Source: Treponema sp. (GTDB taxonomy: Bacteria; Spirochaetota; Spirochaetia; Treponematales; Treponemataceae). Taken from it: a stretch of 15,299 bases of DNA. Position numbers and translations under genes: made by a program. The DNA lies in the NCBI GenBank assembly GCA_023231445.1, contig JALNVF010000081.1, positions 1 to 15,299 of the forward strand. The letters run 5' to 3'. Positions within the stretch are counted from its first letter, which is position 1; each line of letters opens with the position of its first letter. This document shows positions 1 to 6,763 of this stretch, one piece after another. Under the pieces are notes generated by a model. That model saw nothing but the letters and a program-made list of their open reading frames with translations. It made no database searches and had not been told where the DNA came from.

Positions 1-174
1 ATCTTCCGGCAGCGGCCTTCCCCACTTGTCAATGGCGGCTCCTCCTGCAATAACGTTTTTATAGGTAAACGTATGTCCGAATTTTTTTGCAACAGCGTCC
101 AGTACGTGCACAGCTTCCGCAACAACATCAGGCCCAATGCCGTCGCCGGGGATCAAAGCGATTGTCTTATTCAT
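1..174 (-). CDS. leuB: 3-isopropylmalate dehydrogenase, N-terminal 58 residues (cut by window edge)
   Basis: The minus strand translates to a protein beginning MNKTIALIPGDGIGPDVVAE, the classic N-terminus of the isopropyl/isocitrate dehydrogenase family (IPGDGIGP nucleotide-binding loop). Later residues (AGGAAIDKWGRPLPED) fit LeuB rather than isocitrate dehydrogenase. LeuB oxidatively decarboxylates 3-isopropylmalate in leucine synthesis, and in the citramalate route it also acts on 3-methylmalate, which fits the nearby cimA. The start is fixed by a GGAG ribosome-binding site at 182-185, 7 nt upstream. The rest of the gene lies outside the window, so the catalytic Tyr/Lys and metal-binding Asp residues cannot be checked. 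It follows the cimA and YczE-like genes on the same strand and has its own promoter. Confidence 0.93.
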   Translation of the reverse strand, partial: MNKTIALIPGDGIGPDVVAEAVHVLDAVAKKFGHTFTYKNVIAGGAAIDKWGRPLPED

Positions 175-200
175 AACCAAGCTCCATAAATCAACATAAT

Positions 201-244
201 TTTAGTATTACTACTGACGCTTCAGTTATACTAAAGTTACTGAA
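201..244. repeat. cluster of TACTRAA-like repeats / nested dyads over the leuB promoter
   Basis: Five related 7-mers fall within 44 bp. On the plus strand these are TACTGAC (212-218), TACTAAA (229-235) and TACTGAA (238-244); in the opposite orientation they are TTTAGTA (201-207) and TTCAGTT (221-227). They form nested dyads: TTTAGTAT (201-208) with ATACTAAA (228-235), ACTGA (213-217) with TCAGT (222-226), and TTCAGT (221-226) with ACTGAA (239-244). The cluster covers the -10, the predicted start site and most of the spacer. Because the upstream arms are not transcribed, a DNA operator is more likely than an RNA structure. The cognate regulator is unknown. Confidence 0.5.
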
Positions 245-253
245 CTATGTCAA
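225..253 (-). promoter_or_regulatory. sigma70-type promoter of leuB
   Basis: On the minus strand, TTGACA (248-253) is separated by exactly 17 nt from TATAAC (225-230), a near-consensus vegetative promoter. Transcription should begin near position 218, giving a leader of about 44 nt that includes the leuB ribosome-binding site. The promoter lies between the YczE-like gene and leuB, so leuB can be expressed independently of the cimA unit. It is overlapped by repeated TACTRAA-like elements. Confidence 0.8.
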
Positions 254-268
254 CAATCGTCTGCGGTA

Positions 269-904
269 TTATTCTTTTTCGCCAAGAAGCGGCTGGGCTA
301 TATGAACGCAGCAGAACTGCGTAAACGGTCCCATACACAACGCAGTAATGATAGTACCCACACCAACATCGGCACGTGCCCCGCACAGGAATCCGATAAG
401 CGTGCACATTGCATCTGTAAATATCCTGCACCAGCGGAACTGGACAGGCAGTTTGTCTTTCATGATAAGCGCAACGGCATCATATGAAGAAACACCAAGA
501 TCTGCGGTTATATACAGTGACGATGCGACGCAGAGAATAACAAGCGCCAGAACAAGACATGCAATTCTGATGTAAAGGGTATCGGCATTAAACCAGCTGT
601 CAAGTCCGCCTTTCACAAAATCCGCTACGGTACCGACAAGAAAGAGATTGAGCACAGTAGCGATACCGATATAATGTTTATCGACAATAAACACAATTAC
701 GATAAGTATGCCGATAAGGACGGGATACAGCACACCGTACCGCGAATGAAATACACCGGCAATACCGACAACGAACGCAGTCCACGGATCAGTCCCCAGC
801 TCGGCTTTACGGAGCAGAGCAACAACAACACCCAGAAATGCCGTGCCGAAAAACGACATGGCAAACCGCCGCCAGCTGAATTTCTCCAGAAACCATAATT
901 TCAT
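269..904 (-). CDS. YczE/YyaS-type integral membrane protein
   Basis: This 211-residue protein has about five hydrophobic helices and resembles the YczE/YyaS/YitT-like membrane family. It shows the family's twice-repeated signature after the first and fourth helices (AELGTDPWTAF near residues 34-44, ADLGVSSYDAV near 133-143) and the conserved C-terminal VGTIITALCMGPFTQF. The molecular function of the family is not established; transport has been suggested. The ATG overlaps the cimA stop by 4 nt (ATGA), and an AGGA lies 7 nt upstream inside cimA, so translation is probably coupled to citramalate synthase. Being placed between cimA and leuB suggests, by inference only, a link with branched-chain amino acids or their keto acids. 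No terminator is visible after it; the leuB promoter begins about 15 bp beyond its stop. Confidence 0.85.
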   Translation of the reverse strand: MKLWFLEKFSWRRFAMSFFGTAFLGVVVALLRKAELGTDPWTAFVVGIAGVFHSRYGVLYPVLIGILIVIVFIVDKHYIGIATVLNLFLVGTVADFVKGGLDSWFNADTLYIRIACLVLALVILCVASSLYITADLGVSSYDAVALIMKDKLPVQFRWCRIFTDAMCTLIGFLCGARADVGVGTIITALCMGPFTQFCCVHIAQPLLGEKE

Positions 905-2508
905 ATCATCTTCCTGAAATGCTTCTCTAGATCTTTGATAAGTTTATACTCGAAAGAGTCCACAAGTGCAAGCCATGAAGCCTCCATCACGTCGGCAGAA
1001 ACCCCGACCGTCGTCCATGAATCTGTACCATCGGTACTTTCAATGAGTACGCGCACATGCGATGCTGTTGCCGATTTTCCGTCAAGTACACGGACTTTGT
1101 AATCGGTAAGACGGATTTTGTCGACCGCAGGATAAAAACGCACAAGTGCCTTACGGAGTGCGATGTCGAGTGCGTTTACCGGGCCGTCACCCTCACCCGC
1201 TGTTACTTCAATCTGTCCGTCCACTTCAACCTTGATCTGGGCACATGCGTTCACACCCTCTTCCGGACGGGGATTCATGCCGCTTGTCTGATAATAATGA
1301 AGTTTAAAAAACGGCTGATATTTTCCGATAATCTTGCGTACAAGCAGTTCAAAACTTCCGTCGGCACCTTCGAACTGGTATCCTTCAAATTCGAGCTCCT
1401 TCATCTTTTTCATAATGTCCTTCACAACAGGATTATCCTTTGTGATGGTCGGATCGAACTTCTGGATTTTTTCGATTATCATGCTGCGGCCGGCAACTTC
1501 GCTCATAAGGAACACCCTCGAATTACCCACTGCTTCAGGGGCGACATGCTCGTACGCAACAGGATTTTTGAGCACTGCATCAATATGCATCCCCGCTTTG
1601 TGCGCAAATGCATTCGTACCAACGTACGGCATCTGCGGATTCAGTGCAATGTTTGCAATTTCAGCAACACCTTTTACTGTCGGAGTAAGTGTTTCCAGCT
1701 TTCCGTCAGGAATACATTTGTAGCCCATCTTAAGTTCAAGGTCGGCAATTACCGTCGAAAGATTGGCATTTCCCGTACGTTCTCCGAACCCGAGCAGCGT
1801 TCCCTGTACGTGGCGGGCGCCGGCCTGTACTGCAATAAGCGAATTGGCAACGGCAAGACCGCTGTCGTCGTGCGTGTGTATACCCACTACAACTCTGCTG
1901 CCGAACGCTGCAACGACGTCCGACACAACTTCGCGGCATTCATCGGGAAGAATACCCCCCTTCGTCTCGCACAAACTGAATACCGTCGCACCTCCGTCGA
2001 GAGCGGCCTGAAGCGTTTTCATCGCGTATTCTTTATTCTCCTGATAACCGGTAAAAAAATGCTCAGCATCGTAAATGACATTCCGGCCGTTATCCGTAAG
2101 GTAGCTGCACGTGTCCCGTATCATTGCAAGATTTTCTTCAAGCGATGTTTTTATGATTTCCGTTACATGGAACGTCCATGATTTTCCGAATATGACGACA
2201 TCGTGAGTTCCTGCCGCCAGCAGACTCTGCAGGTTCGCATCTTCAGAACAGGCAATATCCTTACGCCTTGTAGAACCAAAAGCACAGAGTTTTGCATGTG
2301 AAAGTGAAATCTTTTTAATTTCCTGAAAAAATTCCATATCCTTCGGATTTGATCCGGGATTACCCGCTTCTATATATGTTACGCCAAGTTCATCAAGTGC
2401 CTGTACAATATGAATCTTGTCCTGAACAGAAAAACTGATTCCTTCTCCCTGCGCTCCGTCACGCAGCGTGGAATCAAGAATGTCGATAATTTTATCAGAT
2501 GATGCCAT
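901..2508 (-). CDS. cimA: (R)-citramalate synthase
   Basis: CimA condenses pyruvate with acetyl-CoA to citramalate, the first step of the threonine-independent route to 2-oxobutyrate and isoleucine. The 535-residue length matches long-form CimA. The N-terminal HMGL-like TIM barrel carries the substrate/metal motif LRDGAQ (15-20), metal-ligand HTHDD (211-215) and GFGERTGN (240-247). KAGMH (about residues 305-309) marks the linker, and the last ~140 residues form the LeuA-type dimerisation/allosteric domain. The motif GAQGEGISFS and overall length favour CimA over 2-isopropylmalate synthase or homocitrate synthase; this rests on family knowledge, not on an alignment. A G-rich ribosome-binding site (complement of 2515-2519) lies 6 nt before the ATG. 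It is the first gene of a minus-strand unit with the YczE-like gene and leuB, divergent from the pyridoxal kinase. Confidence 0.93.
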   Translation of the reverse strand: MASSDKIIDILDSTLRDGAQGEGISFSVQDKIHIVQALDELGVTYIEAGNPGSNPKDMEFFQEIKKISLSHAKLCAFGSTRRKDIACSEDANLQSLLAAGTHDVVIFGKSWTFHVTEIIKTSLEENLAMIRDTCSYLTDNGRNVIYDAEHFFTGYQENKEYAMKTLQAALDGGATVFSLCETKGGILPDECREVVSDVVAAFGSRVVVGIHTHDDSGLAVANSLIAVQAGARHVQGTLLGFGERTGNANLSTVIADLELKMGYKCIPDGKLETLTPTVKGVAEIANIALNPQMPYVGTNAFAHKAGMHIDAVLKNPVAYEHVAPEAVGNSRVFLMSEVAGRSMIIEKIQKFDPTITKDNPVVKDIMKKMKELEFEGYQFEGADGSFELLVRKIIGKYQPFFKLHYYQTSGMNPRPEEGVNACAQIKVEVDGQIEVTAGEGDGPVNALDIALRKALVRFYPAVDKIRLTDYKVRVLDGKSATASHVRVLIESTDGTDSWTTVGVSADVMEASWLALVDSFEYKLIKDLEKHFRKMI

Positions 2509-2538
2509 ATTGTACCCCCGTAAAAAAATATTTTTTCT

Positions 2539-2567
2539 ACTATATAATAAACTCGACGTTAAGTGAA
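2539..2567 (-). promoter_or_regulatory. candidate cimA promoter
   Basis: On the minus strand, TTCACT (2562-2567) and TATAGT (2539-2544) are 17 nt apart, a 4/6 match to each consensus hexamer. The start site would fall near 2532, inside a perfect 14-bp A/T palindrome (2523-2536), leaving a short leader with a run of G for ribosome binding. The surrounding sequence is A/T-rich, so other -10 choices such as TATTAT are possible. Confidence 0.4.
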
Positions 2568-2598
2568 GCGAAATAATATAAGTATAATTCCAGTGAAA

Positions 2599-2627
2599 TT
2601 TACATAACTATCGTATTCTGCTATTAT
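2599..2627 (+). promoter_or_regulatory. promoter of the pyridoxal/pyridoxamine kinase gene
   Basis: TTTACA (2599-2604) and TATTAT (2622-2627) are separated by 17 nt, a strong vegetative promoter. Transcription should start near 2634, about 23 nt before the chosen start codon, leaving room for the GGAGGT ribosome-binding site at 2647-2652. Confidence 0.7.
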
Positions 2628-2656
2628 TATATCTATCCGTAAATATGGAGGTAAAA

Positions 2657-3493
2657 ATGAAGCGCATAATTACCGTACAGGATATATCCTGCGTAGGAAA
2701 ATGCTCACTTACCGTAGCGCTCCCCGTCATTTCCGCAATGGGAGTTGAAACTGCCGTACTGCCGACAGCAGTTCTTTCAACACATACCGCATTTAAGGGT
2801 TTCACGTTCCGCGATCTTACGGACGATATCGAATCCGTCTGCAGTCACTGGAAGCAGGAAAAAATCAGTTTCGATGCAATTTATACGGGATATCTCGGTT
2901 CTTTCAGACAGCTTGAACTCATGTCAAAACTGTTCACCGATTTCGGCGGGAACGATACACTTATATTTGTTGACCCGTGCATGGCTGATAACGGTAGGCT
3001 GTATCCGGGTTTTACGCAGGATTTTGCATTTGCGATGGCAAAGCTCGCCGGCAGAGCCGATGTTATTGTTCCGAATCTTACCGAAGCATCTTTTATGCTC
3101 GGTATACCCTACATCGCTTCCGGATACGACGAAAATTACATCAAGGATATACTCCGTAAACTTGCAGGCCTGGGAGCAAAGAAAGTAATCGTTAAGGGAG
3201 TGGAATTTAACGACGGTAAAATCGGCATTATGTCGTACGATACACTTTCCGGTACGTTTTCCAGTTATTTCCACGAAAAACTCCCGACAAGTTTTCACGG
3301 TACCGGAGATATTTTCGCCAGTGTGTGTGCAGGCGCGCTCATGCGCGGCTGGACGCTTGAAAGAGCATATGCGCTTGCCGCAGATTACGTCGTCGAATCA
3401 ATAAAAGCGACAATCTCGCACAAAGACTACAACTGGTATGGTGTTGATTTTGAAACGGTCATTCCGTATCTTGTAAAACGGCTGGAGAAATAG
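2657..3493 (+). CDS. pyridoxal/pyridoxamine kinase (PfkB/ribokinase superfamily)
   Basis: This enzyme phosphorylates pyridoxal, pyridoxine or pyridoxamine with ATP for salvage of vitamin B6. The 278-residue protein opens with the B6-kinase signature QDISCVGKCSLTVALPVISA. It carries VPNLTEA (about 138-144) and the GTGD anion-hole/catalytic Asp motif (215-218), preceded by His in FHGTGD, as in the PdxK/PdxY family. An upstream in-frame ATG at 2645 is rejected because the perfect ribosome-binding site GGAGGT (2647-2652) overlaps it and is spaced 5 nt from the ATG at 2657. Exact substrate preference cannot be read from sequence. The product supplies PLP for amino-acid metabolism. The histidine phosphatase gene follows after 5 nt, so the two are cotranscribed. 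Confidence 0.9.
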   Translation: MKRIITVQDISCVGKCSLTVALPVISAMGVETAVLPTAVLSTHTAFKGFTFRDLTDDIESVCSHWKQEKISFDAIYTGYLGSFRQLELMSKLFTDFGGNDTLIFVDPCMADNGRLYPGFTQDFAFAMAKLAGRADVIVPNLTEASFMLGIPYIASGYDENYIKDILRKLAGLGAKKVIVKGVEFNDGKIGIMSYDTLSGTFSSYFHEKLPTSFHGTGDIFASVCAGALMRGWTLERAYALAADYVVESIKATISHKDYNWYGVDFETVIPYLVKRLEK

Positions 3494-3498
3494 TATTT

Positions 3499-4269
3499 AT
3501 GTATCTGCTGTTCATCCGCCACGGCGATCCTGATTATACCATCGACTCTCTTACTGAAAAAGGAATGCATGAAGCGGCGCTCCTGTCAAAACGCGCTGCA
3601 GACTGGCATGTTACTGATTTTTTTGTGTCACCGCTCGGACGTGCACAAAAAACCGCAGAAATTGCAATGCAGGGCACTGGACGGACAGCTGAAGTCTGCA
3701 GATGGCTGCAGGAATTCTACTACCCTGTCGTCGATCCCTGCACGGGGAACAAACACATTGCATGGGACTGGCTTCCGTCCTTATTTACCGATCCGGCAAA
3801 CAGCAGGCTCAGTGACAAAGACACGTGGATGCATACACCTGTTATGGAAAGCGGCGCCATTCCGCAGCATTTTGACGAAGTATGCCGCGGAATAGACGGC
3901 GTTCTTGCGCGCTATGGCTACATCCGTAAAGGTGGAATATACGAAACAGACGGAACTCACTGTCAGAAAGATTTTCTTGAAAAATCAACAGATACGTACA
4001 AAAAATCATACGACGACCGCACACTTGTATTCTTCTGCCATCTTGGTGTCATGTTTGCTGTACTTGGCCACCTGCTCAACATATCGCCGGTACAGCTGTG
4101 GCAGGGATTTTTTGTCGCACCTTCATCCCTGACCGTTCTTGCTTCAGAAGAACGCGTTCCCGGTACCGCAGCATTCCGCGTGCAGGTACTCGGCGATACG
4201 CAGCACCTGCATGACGGTGGAGAACAGCCATCCGCATCAGGGTACTTTACCGACGTATTCAAACAGTAA
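3499..4269 (+). CDS. histidine phosphatase superfamily protein
   Basis: This 256-residue protein has the phosphoglycerate-mutase/histidine-phosphatase fold: the phospho-accepting RHG triad at residues 7-9, the SPLGRAQKTAEIA segment (44-56) with the second phosphate-binding Arg, and the distal catalytic His in FFCHLG (His181). It has no signal peptide and should be cytoplasmic. The substrate is unknown. Members act on sugar phosphates, nucleotides, cobalamin intermediates or phosphoproteins, and the region between residues 75 and 165 that sets specificity is not recognisable to me. It begins 5 nt after the B6 kinase, with a GGAG inside the kinase's 3' end. It is convergent with mtnP, 31 bp away, and no terminator hairpin is visible between them. 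A role as a PLP or nucleotide phosphatase would be speculation. Confidence 0.85.
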   Translation: MYLLFIRHGDPDYTIDSLTEKGMHEAALLSKRAADWHVTDFFVSPLGRAQKTAEIAMQGTGRTAEVCRWLQEFYYPVVDPCTGNKHIAWDWLPSLFTDPANSRLSDKDTWMHTPVMESGAIPQHFDEVCRGIDGVLARYGYIRKGGIYETDGTHCQKDFLEKSTDTYKKSYDDRTLVFFCHLGVMFAVLGHLLNISPVQLWQGFFVAPSSLTVLASEERVPGTAAFRVQVLGDTQHLHDGGEQPSASGYFTDVFKQ

Positions 4270-4300
4270 GCACCGTTTACATAGAAACGCGGCAGTACAA

Positions 4301-5056
4301 TCAGCAGTTATCTTTTGCCAGTTCCGATACTACCGTTTTGAGCAGTTTGATCATATTCTGTGCGTTCCGTGCGAACACTTCGTTTATCTGTTCCCATGTG
4401 ACTGGTTCTTCGTCTTCTTTCCACGAATCATAGTCCGTCGCCATTGCAACGGCTGCGTACGGAATCTTCACTTCGTTTGCAAGCATTGCCTCCGGTGCAA
4501 TTGACATATTCACTACGTCCGCTCCCCAGATACGAAACATTTTTGATTCGGCACGAGTTGCAAAACGAGGCCCCTCCTCGGTAATAACACACCCGCGGTC
4601 ATGAATTGCAAGGCCTATTTCCTTCCCCGCACTGCAAAGCCGTTCACGGAGGAAGCTGTCGAACGGTTCCGGCATCGCCGTATGAACCGCTCCTGTTTCA
4701 AACGAATCAAAGAATGTGTTTTTACGGAAACGGGTAAAGTCGATAAACTGGTTGAGCACGACAAAATGACCGCGGCCGATTTCTTCGCGCAGAGAACCGC
4801 ACGCAGTTGTCGCCAGAATGTGCGTAACACCTGCATCTTTCAGCGCCGTTATATTCGCGCGGTAATTAACTTCTGTCGGACTGTACTGGTGACGGACACC
4901 GTGCCGTGCAAGAAGGACAACATCCGTTCCTCCGATCTTTCCGAATTTCAGGACGGACGACGGACTGCCGTATTTCGTCGTAACAGTTTTCTCCGCTTCA
5001 ATTCTAAACATATCAGGATTATCAAGTCCTGATCCGCCGATAATACCTACTTTCAT
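4301..5056 (-). CDS. mtnP: S-methyl-5'-thioadenosine phosphorylase
   Basis: MtnP cleaves methylthioadenosine, a by-product of SAM-dependent reactions, to adenine and methylthioribose-1-phosphate. The 251-residue protein contains GIIGGSGL (4-11), the phosphate-binding RHG (51-53), P60 and YRANI (65-69) of the PNP/MTAP family. ATDYDSW (206-212) carries the two Asp residues (208, 210) that mark adenine-type nucleoside specificity, separating MTAP from guanosine/inosine phosphorylases. NMSIAPEAMLANE (183-195) is the sugar-binding segment. An AGGAG ribosome-binding site is 6 nt upstream. No convincing promoter was identified in the 88-bp gap upstream, so it may be read through from the operon behind it despite the weak hairpin there. 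Methionine salvage fits with metA elsewhere in the window. Confidence 0.93.
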   Translation of the reverse strand: MKVGIIGGSGLDNPDMFRIEAEKTVTTKYGSPSSVLKFGKIGGTDVVLLARHGVRHQYSPTEVNYRANITALKDAGVTHILATTACGSLREEIGRGHFVVLNQFIDFTRFRKNTFFDSFETGAVHTAMPEPFDSFLRERLCSAGKEIGLAIHDRGCVITEEGPRFATRAESKMFRIWGADVVNMSIAPEAMLANEVKIPYAAVAMATDYDSWKEDEEPVTWEQINEVFARNAQNMIKLLKTVVSELAKDNC

Positions 5057-5079
5057 ATGCAGCTCCTGTATTTTATGGT

Positions 5080-5116
5080 AAAAAAATATAAACGATTATG
5101 AGAAGAAGTGTAATCG
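5080..5116 (-). terminator. weak candidate terminator after the phosphoesterase operon
   Basis: Reading the minus strand, CGATTA and TAATCG (5093-5098 and 5111-5116) form a 6-bp stem with a 12-nt loop, followed by a T-rich tract (complement of 5080-5092). The stem is A/T-rich and short, so termination would be inefficient. It would partly separate mtnP from the four genes upstream. Confidence 0.3.
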
Positions 5117-5144
5117 AAAAAAACGGAAGAAACAATATGTACGT

Positions 5145-5990
5145 TCACTCCGATACAAGTTCGGGAGTTACCGTACCGGCTGATTCGTCCACCTTTACAA
5201 GCGCCCACTGGCCTTTTTCAAGGAAGCCGGGAACATTGTATTCTATAAATCCCATATCAGTGTAGTTATACTGGTGTGTATGCCCGACAAGGACAAGTTT
5301 AACGTTGTTGTCCGCAAAATACGCTATAAGCAGGTTCCGTTCGATTGAATCCTGGAGACAATAATAAAAATGCCCCTGCGCGTATAACGGATAATGCATG
5401 CAGACAACCTTAGGTGCACTGTCGCTTTCCAGTGCATCAATAAGAACGCTGTACTGATGCGAACCAAGAGTACCGTTTCCTGTATCAAGAAAATACCAGC
5501 TGAAATTATTCGTTTTAAAATGATAGAACGATGTTTCCGGCCGGACGATATTTTTCCAGTACTGCCATCCGCTGTTATACAGATCATGATTGCCGAGTAC
5601 GGAAAACACTTCTATATTGTATTCCCGTATTTTGTCGCAGAATGCATTGTAGTCGTTCATTTCGTTTTTATAACCGTGTTCGGCAACATCTCCCAGGCAA
5701 AGTACAAATTTCGGAAAATCAGACGTTCCATATAAACCGTCAAGCCATGAAAGAAAGGCATTATCCACATTCCGGCTTTTATCCGCTCCGAAATGAACAT
5801 CTGTAATAACCGCGACGGTATACGAACCATCGCTTGCGGAAAGAGCCGATGGTATATCAACCTGTTTCAGTGATTCTGCCCGCGTCCGTACTGAATCTTC
5901 CCTGCCAAAAAAATTATTTATTCCGTACGCACACGAAGACAGAACCTCTGACAGAACAGTAAAATAAACAATAATCAGTATTTTTCTCAT
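5145..5990 (-). CDS. lipoprotein metallophosphoesterase (calcineurin-like)
   Basis: This 281-residue protein has the full calcineurin-type metal-binding set in order: DVH (64-66), GDVAEHG (100-106), GNHD (133-136), a CMHYPLY His motif, then GHTHQYN. It should bind two metal ions and hydrolyse a phosphomonoester or phosphodiester. The N-terminus is a hydrophobic signal ending in LSSC (Cys20), a plausible spirochaetal lipobox, so it is probably an exported, lipid-anchored enzyme. An upstream in-frame ATG (6002) exists. The start at 5990 is preferred because it forms a 4-nt ATGA overlap with the barrel gene's stop and has a GGGA 6-7 nt upstream. The substrate is unknown; UDP-sugar, cyclic nucleotide or phospholipid phosphodiesters are all possible for the family. 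Translational coupling to the beta-barrel gene suggests a shared envelope role. Confidence 0.87.
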   Translation of the reverse strand: MRKILIIVYFTVLSEVLSSCAYGINNFFGREDSVRTRAESLKQVDIPSALSASDGSYTVAVITDVHFGADKSRNVDNAFLSWLDGLYGTSDFPKFVLCLGDVAEHGYKNEMNDYNAFCDKIREYNIEVFSVLGNHDLYNSGWQYWKNIVRPETSFYHFKTNNFSWYFLDTGNGTLGSHQYSVLIDALESDSAPKVVCMHYPLYAQGHFYYCLQDSIERNLLIAYFADNNVKLVLVGHTHQYNYTDMGFIEYNVPGFLEKGQWALVKVDESAGTVTPELVSE

Positions 5991-6733
5991 TTGAATTCCC
6001 ATCTCGTAAACAGCCTGAGCTCAACACTGTCCAGATACGAAGAAAGTGTCATCATATCGATATATCGAATAGTGAATTCGGCGCCGGTTGTAATTCCATA
6101 TTTACAATGCCAGTCTGCTCCCGTCATAAATTCAGGAGCAAAAAACAGTAAATACTCATACGCCGAATACGAACTGATACCAAAATAAAAGTCAAGATGA
6201 TTAAGGACAAACCAGTTCCATTTCGCATTAAATGCAATGCTGTTGTTTGTAAGCCAGGGAATATATTTCTGCACAGCATAAATCCGTGTCCACTTACGGA
6301 AATAATTCATATCGGCAGTCGCAGTAAAACAGCGGTATTTAAACCGGAAAAACAAGCCCGCCAGCATATCCTGTTCGAAAAACAGCGAATCATAAGAAAG
6401 AAAATGATACGTAAGACCGGCTCCCATATTGAGCCTGTTCCAGAAAAGAGGCCAGTACACAACACGTGTCGTAAAATCCAGCGTTTTTGCCGAAAAATGA
6501 ACGCCTGTCCCGCCGTATAACTGCGGTGTTTCAAGCTTATATGACAATATATATGAAGGAATAATTACATGAACAGTATCAACATAAGGAGAAAATCCCG
6601 TATTATTATTAAGTTCGACTTCCCCGGTGACTGTATGTACTATTTCCGGAGTAAACCATATAATCCGTGCAGAACACAACGTTACTGAAACAGACAGTAC
6701 TGCTGCACAAAAAAATCTTTTTGAAAAGAACAT
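5987..6733 (-). CDS. secreted protein, probable outer-membrane beta-barrel, function unknown
   Basis: This 248-residue protein begins with a basic, hydrophobic signal sequence (MFFSKRFFCAAVLSVSVTLCSA) and is predicted to be cleaved after about residue 22. The mature part is rich in Tyr, Phe and Trp. Alternating polar and hydrophobic residues run in stretches of 8-10, broken by short turns (for example DFTTRVVYWPLFW, AFNAKWNWFVL, LDFYFGISSYSAY), and it ends in VELRLFTRWEFK, with an aromatic close to the C-terminus. This pattern suggests a small beta-barrel of about 8-10 strands, but no family is recognised. A GGAG 10 nt upstream is the only ribosome-binding site. It follows the U32 gene by 30 nt and overlaps the lipoprotein phosphoesterase by 4 nt, so all are probably one transcript. 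Confidence 0.7.
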   Translation of the reverse strand: MFFSKRFFCAAVLSVSVTLCSARIIWFTPEIVHTVTGEVELNNNTGFSPYVDTVHVIIPSYILSYKLETPQLYGGTGVHFSAKTLDFTTRVVYWPLFWNRLNMGAGLTYHFLSYDSLFFEQDMLAGLFFRFKYRCFTATADMNYFRKWTRIYAVQKYIPWLTNNSIAFNAKWNWFVLNHLDFYFGISSYSAYEYLLFFAPEFMTGADWHCKYGITTGAEFTIRYIDMMTLSSYLDSVELRLFTRWEFK

Positions 6734-6763
6734 ACTATTTCAGCTCCCCGTTTTCTATCAGAA

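Noticed and set aside
175..268. T-box or leader-peptide attenuator upstream of leuB
   Set aside because: The leader is only about 44 nt, with no leucine-rich small ORF and no terminator/antiterminator pair; the dyads lie mostly upstream of the predicted start site.
1057..2181. 374-codon open frame on the plus strand
   Set aside because: It lies wholly antisense to cimA, whose protein is clearly recognisable. The translation is Cys/Arg/His-rich with no domain, as expected of a shadow frame.
2645..2656. Upstream ATG for the B6 kinase
   Set aside because: The ribosome-binding site GGAGGT overlaps this codon and is correctly spaced for the ATG at 2657; the family N-terminus also fits 2657.
4139..4504. 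121-codon plus-strand frame across the 3' ends of the phosphatase and mtnP genes
   Set aside because: It overlaps both real genes, crosses the convergent gap and has no ribosome-binding site or recognisable domain.
5991..6002. Upstream ATG for the metallophosphoesterase
   Set aside because: The ATG at 5990 gives the standard 4-nt ATGA overlap, a GGGA at suitable distance and a cleaner lipoprotein signal; the upstream choice has no ribosome-binding site.
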